DNA from: Ruminococcus sp. UBA946
GTDB taxonomy: Bacteria > Bacillota > Clostridia > Oscillospirales > Ruminococcaceae
Reading direction: 5' to 3'
Assembly (NCBI GenBank): GCA_002293295.1
Contig: DBCY01000068.1
Location: 1 to 5,767 of the forward strand
Length of the DNA: 5,767 nt
The first letter of the stretch is position 1. Each line of letters opens with the position of its first letter. The position numbers and the translations under genes were made by a program. Below, one piece after another: positions 1 to 5,748 of the stretch. The notes beneath the pieces were generated by a model, which did no database searches, had not been told where the DNA came from, and saw only the letters and a program-made list of their open reading frames with translations.

Positions 1-57
1 TTTTAATTGTTAATTAATACTAGCGATACATACTTTATACTGAATTTTATTTGTAAT

Positions 58-97
58 AAAAAGTGCCCTTTGTTTTTAGACAAAGGACACTTTTTTT
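58..97 (-). terminator. Rho-independent terminator after tuf
   Basis: A 16-bp inverted repeat has arms at 58-73 and 80-95 with a 6-nt loop. Read as minus-strand RNA, the single non-Watson-Crick position is a G-U wobble, while on the plus strand it would be a C-A mismatch, so the structure fits transcription leaving tuf. On the minus strand the hairpin is followed by a short U-rich run. It lies about 20 nt past the tuf stop codon and marks the end of the str operon. The A-rich run on the other side could give some bidirectional activity, but no plus-strand gene is seen here. Confidence 0.9.
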
Positions 98-114
98 ACC
101 GTAATATATTATAT

Positions 115-1314
115 TTACTGGTCAATAGAAATTACAACGCCTGAGCCTACCGTACGTCCGCCTTCACGGATCGCGAAACGGAGGCCTTCTTCGATTGCAA
201 TCGGAGTAATCAGCTCAACGTCGATTTCAACGTTATCGCCGGGCATACACATTTCCTTGTCGGCGGGAAGGGTAATAACACCGGTAACGTCGGTCGTTCT
301 GAAATAGAACTGCGGTCTGTAGTTATTAAAGAAAGGGGTATGGCGTCCGCCTTCTTCCTTCTTCAAAACGTAAACCTGACCTCTGAACTTGGTGAGGGGC
401 TTGATGGAACCGGGTTTGCAAAGAACCTGGCCTCTTTCGATTTCTGTCCTCTGAACGCCGCGGAGAAGCGCGCCCACATTATCGCCGGCCTCTGCGTAAT
501 CAAGTATTTTCCTGAACATTTCAATTCCTGTTACAACGGTCTTTTTCTTTTCTTCGGAAAGTCCTACGATTTCAACTTCCTCGCCGGTGCGGAGCTGTCC
601 CCTGTCAACCTTTCCGGTAGCGACTGTTCCGCGTCCTGTGATTGTAAATACGTCTTCGACAGGCATAAGGAAAGGAAGGTCGGCTTTTCTTTCGGGAGTG
701 GGGATGTAGCTGTCAACAGCTTCCATAAGCTTCTTAATACAGTCGTATGCGGGGTTGTCAATATCGTCGGGAGCCATAAGAGCCTGATATGCGGAACCGA
801 TGATTATAGGAGTATCATCGCCGGGGAACTCATACTTGTCAAGGGTTTCGCGGATGTCCATCTCAACAAGCTCAAGAAGCTCGGGGTCGTCAACCTGGTC
901 GGCTTTGTTCATGAAAACAACGATATAGGGAACGCCTACCTGATAGGCAAGCAGAAGATGTTCCTTCGTCTGCGCCATAGGACCGTCGGTGGAAGCGACA
1001 ACGAGGATTGCGCCGTCCATCTGGGCGGCTCCCGTAATCATGTTCTTTACATAGTCGGCGTGACCGGGGCAGTCAACGTGTGCATAATGACGGTTTTCAG
1101 TCTCATACTCAACGTGAGCGGTATTGATTGTAATACCTCTTTCTCTTTCTTCCGGAGCCTTGTCAATCATATCGTATGATTCGAATTTAGCGGTACCCTT
1201 AAGAGCGAGTGTTTTTGTAATAGCGGCTGTGAGTGTGGTTTTGCCGTGGTCAACGTGACCGATGGTGCCAATATTAACGTGCGGTTTCGTTCTTTCAAAT
1301 TTAGCTTTTGCCAT
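115..1314 (-). CDS. tuf: Elongation factor Tu (EF-Tu)
   Basis: EF-Tu is the cytoplasmic GTPase that carries aminoacyl-tRNA to the ribosomal A site. The 399-residue product is full length for the family. Its G domain (about 1-205) shows the P-loop GHVDHGKT at 19-26, switch I RGIT at 59-62, DCPGH at 81-85 with catalytic His85, and NKAD at 136-139. The G5 motif reads S174-A175-Y176, where SAL or SAK is usual. Beta-barrel domains 2 and 3 follow; GRHTPFF and REGGRTVGSGVV are intact family motifs. The ATG start is fixed by the MAKAKFERTKPHVNIGTIGH opening and by the ribosome site TAAGGAGGA (1322-1330), 7 nt upstream. It is the last gene of the operon, 96 bp after fusA, with a terminator behind it. 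A candidate promoter in that gap may add tuf transcripts. Whether a second tuf copy exists elsewhere cannot be judged from this window. Confidence 0.98.
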   Translation of the reverse strand: MAKAKFERTKPHVNIGTIGHVDHGKTTLTAAITKTLALKGTAKFESYDMIDKAPEERERGITINTAHVEYETENRHYAHVDCPGHADYVKNMITGAAQMDGAILVVASTDGPMAQTKEHLLLAYQVGVPYIVVFMNKADQVDDPELLELVEMDIRETLDKYEFPGDDTPIIIGSAYQALMAPDDIDNPAYDCIKKLMEAVDSYIPTPERKADLPFLMPVEDVFTITGRGTVATGKVDRGQLRTGEEVEIVGLSEEKKKTVVTGIEMFRKILDYAEAGDNVGALLRGVQRTEIERGQVLCKPGSIKPLTKFRGQVYVLKKEEGGRHTPFFNNYRPQFYFRTTDVTGVITLPADKEMCMPGDNVEIDVELITPIAIEEGLRFAIREGGRTVGSGVVISIDQ

Positions 1315-1358
1315 TGGAATATCCTCCTTATAAATAAATTGATATACTTATACAGTAT

Positions 1359-1387
1359 ATATTATCAGAATTTAACTTAAATTGCAA
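1359..1387 (-). promoter_or_regulatory. Candidate internal promoter for tuf
   Basis: Read on the minus strand, TTGCAA (1382-1387) is followed after 17 bp by TAATAT (1359-1364), preceded by TG one base away as in an extended -10. Each hexamer matches the sigma-A consensus at 4 of 6 positions. It lies in the fusA-tuf gap and would give a leader of about 40 nt. In AT-rich DNA such matches arise by chance, so support is moderate. A separate tuf promoter would fit the need for more EF-Tu than EF-G. Confidence 0.4.
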
Positions 1388-1410
1388 GCCTTTTCATAAA
1401 TTTTAGGAAA

Positions 1411-3495
1411 TTAATAACTGTTTTTGTTCCTTGAAGTCATAATCTTTTCAGAAATCGACTTGGGAACCTCAATATAACTGTCGGGTTCCATTGAATACTG
1501 ACCCCTTCCCTGCGTCTTTGAACGCAGGTCGTTTGAATATCCGAACATTTCCGACAGAGGTACGAGAGCGGTAATCTGCTGAGCGCCCGGACGGGCTTCC
1601 ATACCCTGAATATGCCCGCGGCGCGAGTTCAGGTCGCCGATGACGTCGCCCATGTAATCTTCGGGAACGGTAACAATAACCTTCATAATAGGCTCAAGGA
1701 TAATCGGGTCGGCTTTTCTCATCGCTTCCTTGAAAGCCATCGAGCCTGCGATTGAAAACGCCATTTCAGACGAATCGACTTCATGGTATGAGCCGTCGTA
1801 TAAAACAACCTTAACGTCGACAACCTGATAACCCGCAAGGATTCCCGACTTCATAGCCCCCTGGATACCCTTGTCAACGGCGGGAATATACTCCTTGGGT
1901 ATTGAGCCGCCCACTGTGGAGTTGACAAACTCATATCCCTTGCCCGATTCGTTGGGTCCGACCTTGATTTTAACATGACCGTACTGACCTTTACCGCCCG
2001 ACTGCCTCGCGTACTTGTGGTCGACGTCGGCGTTGCCCTTTATGGTTTCCTTATAGGCAACCTGCGGAACCCCGACGTTTGCTTCCACCTTGAACTCGCG
2101 GAGCATTCTGTCAACGATAATGTCAAGGTGCAGCTCGCCCATGCCGGCTATAATGGTCTGCCCCGTTTCATCATCCGTCCAGGTTTTAAAGGTCGGGTCT
2201 TCTTCGGAAAGCTTTGAAAGGGCGATGCCCATTTTTTCCTGACCGGCTTTGGTTTTAGGCTCGATAGCGAGCTGGATAACGGGGTCCGGAAATTCCATGG
2301 ATTCAAGTATAACGGGATGCTTCGCATCACAAAGGGTATCGCCCGTTGTTGTATTCTTCAAACCGACACAGGCGGCAATATCGCCGGCATAAACGGTTTC
2401 GATGTCCTTCCTGTGGTTTGAATGCATCTGCAGTATACGCCCCATGCGTTCGTTATTGCTTTTAGTGGCGTTAAGGACGGTAGCCCCCGCATTGACGCTT
2501 CCGGAATAAACCCTGAAGAAGCAGAGCTTTCCGACAAAAGGGTCGGTTGCGATTTTAAAAGCAAGAGCCGAAAACGGTGCGTCGTCGGACGACGCCCTGG
2601 TGCATTCGTCGCCGGTGTTTACGTCAATCCCCTTTATATCTTCGATATCGGTGGGAGCCGGCATATAGTCTACAACGGCGTCGAGAAGCTTCTGTACTCC
2701 CTTGTTCTTGTAAGAGGTGCCGCAGACCACCGGAACCATTTTGTTTGATATGGTAGCCTTACGGATACAGAGCTTGATTTCATCAACGGTCAGCTCTTCG
2801 CCGGCAAGGTATTTTTCCATAATCTCATCGTCCTGCATAGCGGCGAACTCAACAAGCTTTTCATGGTATTCCTCAGCCGTACCGACCATATCGGCGGGGA
2901 TTTCCTCAACCCTGATGTCCTTGCCCAGGTCGTCGTAATAAACATAAGCCTTCATTTCAACAAGGTCTATAATGCCCTTGAATGTATCTTCGGCTCCTAT
3001 GGGAAGCTGAATCGCAACGGCGTTGCATTTTAACCGGTCATGCATCATGTCAATAACCCTGAAGAAGTCCGCGCCCACAATGTCCATTTTATTAACATAT
3101 GCCATTCTGGGAACGTTATAGTTGTTAGCCTGCCTCCAAACGGTTTCAGACTGCGGTTCAACCCCGCCCTTCGCACAGAAAACAGTAACGGAACCGTCGA
3201 GAACTCTTAAGGAACGCTCAACCTCTACCGTAAAGTCAACGTGACCGGGTGTATCTATAATATTGATTCTGTGACCTGCCCAGTAAGCCGTGGTGGCAGC
3301 GGAAGTAATTGTGATTCCTCTTTCCTGCTCCTGCGCCATCCAGTCCATTGTCGCGGAACCCTCATGGGTTTCTCCGATTTTATGGTTAACGCCCGTATAG
3401 AAAAGTATTCGTTCGGACGTTGTCGTTTTACCCGCGTCAATATGAGCCATGATGCCGATATTCCGGGTTTGTTCAAGAGAACAGTCTCTTGGCAT
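1411..3495 (-). CDS. fusA: Elongation factor G (EF-G)
   Basis: EF-G is the GTPase that drives translocation of tRNA and mRNA on the ribosome and, with RRF, splits ribosomes for recycling. The 694-residue length is normal. Domain I carries AHIDAGKT at 17-24, RGIT at 59-62, DTPGH at 81-85, NKMD at 135-138 and a G5-like T260-S261. Domain II spans roughly 300-400, domain III 410-485, domain IV 485-610 (with GGKGQYGHVKI and the YHEVDSSEMAF region) and domain V the rest (SRRGHIQGME). The family opening MPR-x2-SLE-x-TRNIGI fixes the ATG start; TCCTCC at 3502-3507 is GGAGGA on the coding strand, 6 nt upstream. The protein resembles the classical fusA of Clostridia rather than ribosome-protection paralogues such as TetM, judging by the conserved domain IV and its place in the str operon. 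No frameshift or truncation is seen. Confidence 0.98.
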   Translation of the reverse strand: MPRDCSLEQTRNIGIMAHIDAGKTTTSERILFYTGVNHKIGETHEGSATMDWMAQEQERGITITSAATTAYWAGHRINIIDTPGHVDFTVEVERSLRVLDGSVTVFCAKGGVEPQSETVWRQANNYNVPRMAYVNKMDIVGADFFRVIDMMHDRLKCNAVAIQLPIGAEDTFKGIIDLVEMKAYVYYDDLGKDIRVEEIPADMVGTAEEYHEKLVEFAAMQDDEIMEKYLAGEELTVDEIKLCIRKATISNKMVPVVCGTSYKNKGVQKLLDAVVDYMPAPTDIEDIKGIDVNTGDECTRASSDDAPFSALAFKIATDPFVGKLCFFRVYSGSVNAGATVLNATKSNNERMGRILQMHSNHRKDIETVYAGDIAACVGLKNTTTGDTLCDAKHPVILESMEFPDPVIQLAIEPKTKAGQEKMGIALSKLSEEDPTFKTWTDDETGQTIIAGMGELHLDIIVDRMLREFKVEANVGVPQVAYKETIKGNADVDHKYARQSGGKGQYGHVKIKVGPNESGKGYEFVNSTVGGSIPKEYIPAVDKGIQGAMKSGILAGYQVVDVKVVLYDGSYHEVDSSEMAFSIAGSMAFKEAMRKADPIILEPIMKVIVTVPEDYMGDVIGDLNSRRGHIQGMEARPGAQQITALVPLSEMFGYSNDLRSKTQGRGQYSMEPDSYIEVPKSISEKIMTSRNKNSY

Positions 3496-3507
3496 AAATA
3501 TTCCTCC

Positions 3508-3537
3508 AAAAATACAGTATCAAATTATAATACTGCA
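3508..3537 (-). promoter_or_regulatory. AU-rich hairpin with U run before fusA
   Basis: On minus-strand RNA an 8-bp stem (arms 3530-3537 and 3513-3520, one G-U pair, 9-nt loop) is followed by five U residues (3508-3512) and then directly by the fusA ribosome site. The shape is that of a weak intrinsic terminator or attenuator that could lower fusA and tuf output relative to rpsL and rpsG, or it could be a processing or ribosome-access structure. The stem is AU-rich and the loop large, so termination would be inefficient. No function is known to me. Confidence 0.3.
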
Positions 3538-3552
3538 GAGTACAGCGCTTTT

Positions 3553-4023
3553 TTACCAGCGGTAATGAGCGAAAGCCTTGTTGGCTTCTGCCATTTTATG
3601 CGTATCCTCACGCTTTTTATAAGCGCCGCCGGTACCGTTCATAGCATCGATAATTTCTCCGGCAAGTCTTTCCCTCATAGTCTTTTCATTTCTGTTCCTC
3701 GAATAATTCGTAAGCCATCTCAGACCCAAGGTCTGTTTTCTTTCCGGTCTGACCTCCATGGGCACCTGATAAGTCGAACCGCCAACGCGGCGGGCTTTGA
3801 CCTCAAGCAGCGGCATGATGTTTTCCAGGGCGGCTTCAAAGGCTTCAAGAGCATCCTTGCCGGTTTTCTCCGCGACAATTTCGAAAGCGCCGTACACAAT
3901 TTTCTGAGCAACACCCTTTTTACCGTCAAGCATGATGTTGTTGATAAGACGGGTTACTATTTCAGAATTGTAAATCGGGTCAAGCAAAACCTCACGTTTT
4001 GCAACACTACCTCTTCTTGGCAC
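3553..4023 (-). CDS. rpsG: 30S ribosomal protein S7
   Basis: S7 is a primary binder of the 3' domain of 16S rRNA; it nucleates assembly of the 30S head and sits near the E site. The 156-residue product matches the usual family length. Motifs seen include the PRRGSVAKRE opening, LINNIMLDGKKGVAQKIVY (23-44), ARRVGGSTYQVPMEVRPER (78-95) and the C-terminal HKMAEANKAFAHYRW. The reading frame stays open upstream to an ATG at 4039-4041, but those six extra codons are the ribosome site itself (AAGGAGG at 4032-4038). The GTG at 4021-4023, 8 nt after it, gives the canonical VPRRG start and is chosen here. The neighbours are rpsL, 206 bp upstream, and fusA, 57 bp downstream. In E. coli S7 represses its own operon by binding the rpsL-rpsG spacer; whether this happens here is inference. 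Confidence 0.97.
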   Translation of the reverse strand: MPRRGSVAKREVLLDPIYNSEIVTRLINNIMLDGKKGVAQKIVYGAFEIVAEKTGKDALEAFEAALENIMPLLEVKARRVGGSTYQVPMEVRPERKQTLGLRWLTNYSRNRNEKTMRERLAGEIIDAMNGTGGAYKKREDTHKMAEANKAFAHYRW

Positions 4024-4229
4024 AATACTTCCCTCCTTCATATAAATGATATCATAGGTACTCGTTTCATTCCACAGTTCAATCCGCTAAAAAGCGGAGC
4101 AAGTGCGGCTGACTCGCCGACCGGTGCAGAGGCATTCATAAATATATATTGAATGAACACCCCACAAAAATCATGTGGTTTCATTGAGTTCTACTTTAAT
4201 TGCTTCCCGGGGCTTAAAATAATCCGCGG
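4024..4229 (-). other. Structured rpsL-rpsG spacer
   Basis: This 206-bp transcribed spacer is long for an rpsL-rpsG junction (about 100 bp or less in familiar genomes). Minus-strand RNA can form a two-part hairpin at 4152-4185 (6-bp outer stem 4152-4157/4180-4185, 5-bp inner stem 4162-4166/4174-4178) and a 6-bp hairpin at 4083-4098 with a four-U loop. A GC-rich patch at 4105-4130 can form further short pairings, and the perfect 10-bp palindrome ATGATATCAT lies at 4046-4055 just before the rpsG ribosome site. No hairpin is followed by a U run, so none looks like a terminator. By analogy with E. coli, an S7-binding translational operator could reside here. A 48-codon open frame (4184 to 4038) crosses it but lacks a ribosome site. 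Confidence 0.45.
4032..4038 (-). promoter_or_regulatory. rpsG ribosome binding site, decides GTG start
   Basis: The coding-strand sequence AAGGAGG lies 8 nt before the GTG at 4021-4023. An in-frame ATG at 4039-4041 directly abuts it, so an automatic caller would be drawn to a start that translates the ribosome site. Placement of this site and the S7 family N-terminus both favour GTG. Confidence 0.85.
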
Positions 4230-4658
4230 TTACTTTTTGGCGGCTCCGGGCTTGGGTCTCTTTGCGCCGTATTTGGAACGCGCCTGCATTCTCTTTGCAA
4301 CGCCCTGCGCGTCAAGCGTACCCCTTATGATGTGGTAACGCACGCCGGGGAGGTCCTTTACGCGTCCGCCTCTGATAAGGACAACCGAGTGTTCCTGAAG
4401 GTTATGCCCGATACCCGGAATATATGCTGTTACTTCATGACCGTTGGAAAGCCTTACCCTTGCGATTTTTCTCATGGCTGAATTAGGCTTCTTCGGGGTT
4501 GCGGTTCTTACGGCGGTGCATACTCCTCTCTTCTGAGGGGCGCTCTGGTCAATAATGACCTTCTTTTTGGAGTTGTAACCCTTTTGCAGAGCGGGGGCGG
4601 TCGATTTCTTTTCGAGAACATCCCTGCCCTTTCGCACAAGCTGATTAAAAGTCGGCAT
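4230..4658 (-). CDS. rpsL: 30S ribosomal protein S12
   Basis: S12 sits at the 30S decoding centre, where it helps control accuracy and contacts EF-Tu and EF-G. The 142-residue length matches Gram-positive S12, which has about a dozen extra residues near the N-terminus compared with E. coli. Seen motifs are MPTFNQLVRKG, APQKRGVC (40-47), TPKKPNSA (54-61), GHNLQEHSVVLIRGGRVKDLPGVRYH (84-109) and SKYGAKRP. Lys56 and Lys101 correspond to E. coli Lys43 and Lys88, where streptomycin-resistance changes occur; both are unchanged. Asp102 matches the residue methylthiolated by RimO in E. coli. The ATG start has AAAGGAGA (4665-4672) 6 nt upstream. It is the first gene of the operon, with a consensus promoter about 60-85 nt upstream. 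rpoBC, the usual upstream neighbour in Bacillota, is not present here. Confidence 0.98.
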   Translation of the reverse strand: MPTFNQLVRKGRDVLEKKSTAPALQKGYNSKKKVIIDQSAPQKRGVCTAVRTATPKKPNSAMRKIARVRLSNGHEVTAYIPGIGHNLQEHSVVLIRGGRVKDLPGVRYHIIRGTLDAQGVAKRMQARSKYGAKRPKPGAAKK

Positions 4659-4715
4659 TTAATATCTCCTTTCCAGTAAATTAATATACAAAATACAAAT
4701 TTTGCATACTTAAGC

Positions 4716-4744
4716 ATTATACACCTATAATTCAGCCGTGTCAA
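4716..4744 (-). promoter_or_regulatory. Consensus sigma-A promoter of the str operon
   Basis: Read on the minus strand, a perfect TTGACA (4739-4744) and a perfect TATAAT (4716-4721) are separated by exactly 17 bp. Start of transcription is expected near 4709, giving an untranslated leader of about 50 nt before rpsL. Both hexamers being exact, in front of a ribosomal operon, makes this the main promoter for rpsL-rpsG-fusA-tuf. No strong A-tract UP element is seen upstream of the -35. Confidence 0.92.
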
Positions 4745-5120
4745 GCATTTCAAGACAAATTCACCGATATATTTCGTGTTTCCGTCAATAACACATATAA
4801 AGCCTAAGATTTGAGAAGCGGATATTATTAATTCTGCTCATCCTATAATTATATTAAAAAAGTATAATACCATATTATTACCTGAAAATTACGGAATATT
4901 TATAATGAATTATGCAGTTACACGGCAGCAGTTACTGGCGGTTATATCATGCGTTTCATTCAAAATTAATTTGTAAATCAGTTTTGGTAATAAATACATA
5001 TAAACGGTAAACCGAGGCAAATTATAACAATACAGAATACTTATATTATTAACAGAACGCTTGTGTTGTTAAAAATGCATGAAATAAGGGCTGAAAATTT
5101 TAAATTATTTTAAACAGTAA
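4745..5120. other. AT-rich divergent spacer without a gene
   Basis: No gene, tRNA or clear RNA structure is visible in this stretch between the two divergent promoters; stops are frequent in all frames. Small features are a direct repeat of GCAGTTAC (4914-4921 and 4928-4935), isolated TATAAT strings at 4844-4849 and 4863-4868 without good -35 partners at normal spacing, and ATTTTAAA twice at a 10-bp step (5097-5104, 5107-5114). The last pair may act as curved or UP-like DNA for the mraZ promoter. Confidence 0.6.
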
Positions 5121-5133
5121 TTGACTATAGTTA

Positions 5134-5162
5134 TTGCAATTTTTTAAATGATGGTGTATAAT
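5134..5162 (+). promoter_or_regulatory. mraZ promoter
   Basis: TTGCAA (5134-5139), 17 bp, then a perfect TATAAT (5157-5162). Transcription would begin near 5169, leaving a leader of about 130 nt. A second, weaker arrangement overlaps it: TTGACT (5121-5126), 17 bp, TTAAAT (5144-5149). AT-rich DNA with ATTTTAAA repeats lies just upstream. The string GGTGTATAAT at the -10 is identical to that of the divergent rpsL promoter. Confidence 0.75.
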
Positions 5163-5172
5163 AACATTACGG

Positions 5173-5220
5173 TGGGGAGTAAGGGAAGATTTAAGTTGAA
5201 TTAATGGTGAAAAGCGGTGA
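5173..5220 (+). promoter_or_regulatory. Candidate MraZ operator repeats
   Basis: Just past the predicted start of transcription are G-rich repeats: TGGGG (5173-5177) and AGGGA (5182-5186), then GGTGA (5206-5210) and GGTGA (5216-5220) exactly 10 bp apart, the latter inside the longer pair GGTGAA. In E. coli MraZ represses its own promoter by binding TGGGN repeats spaced 10 bp apart. The spacing of the GGTGA pair fits one helical turn; the motif does not match E. coli exactly, so this is inference from position and periodicity. Confidence 0.4.
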
Positions 5221-5221
5221 A

Positions 5222-5254
5222 TTTTCAACATTGTTTTCCACACCGTGTGGAAAA
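5222..5254 (+). promoter_or_regulatory. Three DnaA-box-like 9-mers, two forming a palindrome
   Basis: Three 9-mers stand at a regular 12-bp step with 3-bp gaps: TTTTCAACA (5222-5230), TTTTCCACA (5234-5242) and, inverted, TGTGGAAAA (5246-5254). The last two are part of a perfect 21-bp palindrome with 10-bp arms (5234-5243 and 5245-5254) around one central base. TTTTCCACA matches the DnaA box TTATCCACA at 8 of 9 positions. As DNA it looks like a dimer operator or paired DnaA sites; as leader RNA it would form a stable hairpin. No U run follows, so it is not a terminator. The identity of the binder is unproven. Confidence 0.45.
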
Positions 5255-5255
5255 G

Positions 5256-5285
5256 TGAAAATTATAAATATGAAAATTATAAATA
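5256..5285 (+). repeat. Perfect 15-bp tandem duplication
   Basis: The unit TGAAAATTATAAATA occurs twice, back to back with no mismatch (5256-5270 and 5271-5285), directly before the AAAGGA of the mraZ ribosome site. It is likely a recent slippage duplication or a length-variable spacer in the leader. It is AT-only apart from one G per unit and should be unstructured, keeping the ribosome site open next to the upstream hairpin. Confidence 0.9.
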
Positions 5286-5297
5286 AAGGACGGTGAT
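5285..5297 (+). promoter_or_regulatory. mraZ ribosome binding site with one-base bulge
   Basis: AAAGGA (5285-5290), a C, then GGTGAT (5292-5297) together match the anti-Shine-Dalgarno target AAGGAGGTGAT with one C inserted. On this reading the GTG at 5293 is part of the ribosome site, only 2 nt after AAAGGA, and the TTG at 5302-5304 is the start, 11 nt after AAAGGA and 4 nt after GGTGAT. Confidence 0.5.
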
Positions 5298-5301
5298 AGC
5301 T

Positions 5302-5730
5302 TTGGCTGAAACGCATTTGCTGAATTCATACGAACATTCAATAGACGAAAAGGGCAGGATGGCGTTCCCTTCAAAGCTGAGGTGCCGCCTGGGCGAAACA
5401 TTTATAATAACAATCGGTTTTTACGGCTGCCTGTTTGTATATTCAAACGACGAATGGGACGTTTTTGTAAGTAAAATAAAAACCCTGACAGGGGAGAAAG
5501 CGAAGATAGCAAGACTGTTCCTGACCAACGCGTGCGAAGTAAAACCCGATTCGCAGGGAAGGATAATGATACCGCAGCGTCTGAAGGAACGCGCCGAAAT
5601 CAATCATAACGTGACAGTGACCGGAGCCGGAGACCGTGTGGAAATATGGTCGGCGGAAAAATACAATGAATTTTATTATTCCGTTACAAACGAAATGCTG
5701 GAGGATGCCGTATCCGATTTGGCGATATAA
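5302..5730 (+). CDS. mraZ: Transcriptional regulator MraZ
   Basis: MraZ is a ring-forming DNA-binding protein that sits at the head of the dcw cluster and, in E. coli, represses its own promoter and modulates division genes. The 142-residue product has the two tandem AbrB-like (SpoVT-AbrB fold) repeats of the family: YEHSIDEKGRMAFPSKLR, with DEKGR at 15-19, and DSQGRIMIPQRLKERA, with DSQGR at 83-87. VTVTGAGDRVEIWS and EKYNEFY close the second half as in relatives. Start choice is uncertain: TTG at 5302 is preferred because of the ribosome-site position, while GTG at 5293 would add three residues. It is divergent from the str operon, with its own promoter and a leader of about 130 nt rich in repeats. 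rsmH, ftsL and other dcw genes would be expected downstream but lie outside the window. Confidence 0.93.
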   Translation: MAETHLLNSYEHSIDEKGRMAFPSKLRCRLGETFIITIGFYGCLFVYSNDEWDVFVSKIKTLTGEKAKIARLFLTNACEVKPDSQGRIMIPQRLKERAEINHNVTVTGAGDRVEIWSAEKYNEFYYSVTNEMLEDAVSDLAI

Positions 5731-5748
5731 TAATAAAAGGTTTATTAT
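5730..5748 (+). repeat. Small A/T-only inverted repeat after mraZ
   Basis: Eight-base arms at 5730-5737 and 5741-5748 with an AGG loop begin at the last base of the mraZ stop codon. All pairs are A-T and no U run follows, so it is a poor terminator; transcription into the next dcw gene is likely. Confidence 0.35.

Noticed and set aside
340..1179. 279-codon plus-strand open frame
   Set aside because: It lies antisense within tuf, its translation resembles no family I know, and there is no promoter or ribosome site; it is a shadow of a highly biased gene.
3524..3529. TATAAT on the minus strand before fusA as an internal promoter
   Set aside because: No acceptable -35 hexamer at 15-18 bp and no extended -10; it falls in the hairpin described above.
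4024..4041. Upstream ATG start for rpsG (162 residues)
   Set aside because: The extra codons are the ribosome site; the S7 family begins at PRRG right after the GTG.
4046..4085. Promoter for rpsG (TTGAAC with TATGAT on the minus strand)
   Set aside because: The spacing is 20 bp and the -35 is weak; the operon promoter before rpsL suffices.
3241..4152. 303-codon plus-strand open frame
   Set aside because: Antisense to the start of fusA, all of rpsG and part of the spacer; length is explained by codon bias on the opposite strand and it has no family motif.
4844..4868. Two TATAAT strings in the divergent spacer
   Set aside because: The nearest -35-like TTGAGA (4811-4816) is 27 bp away and no gene follows at a sensible distance; expected by chance in AT-rich DNA.
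4063..4961. CGTTTCATTC occurring at 4063-4072 and 4952-4961
   Set aside because: A single shared 10-mer in several hundred bases of AT-rich spacer is within chance expectation, and the contexts differ.
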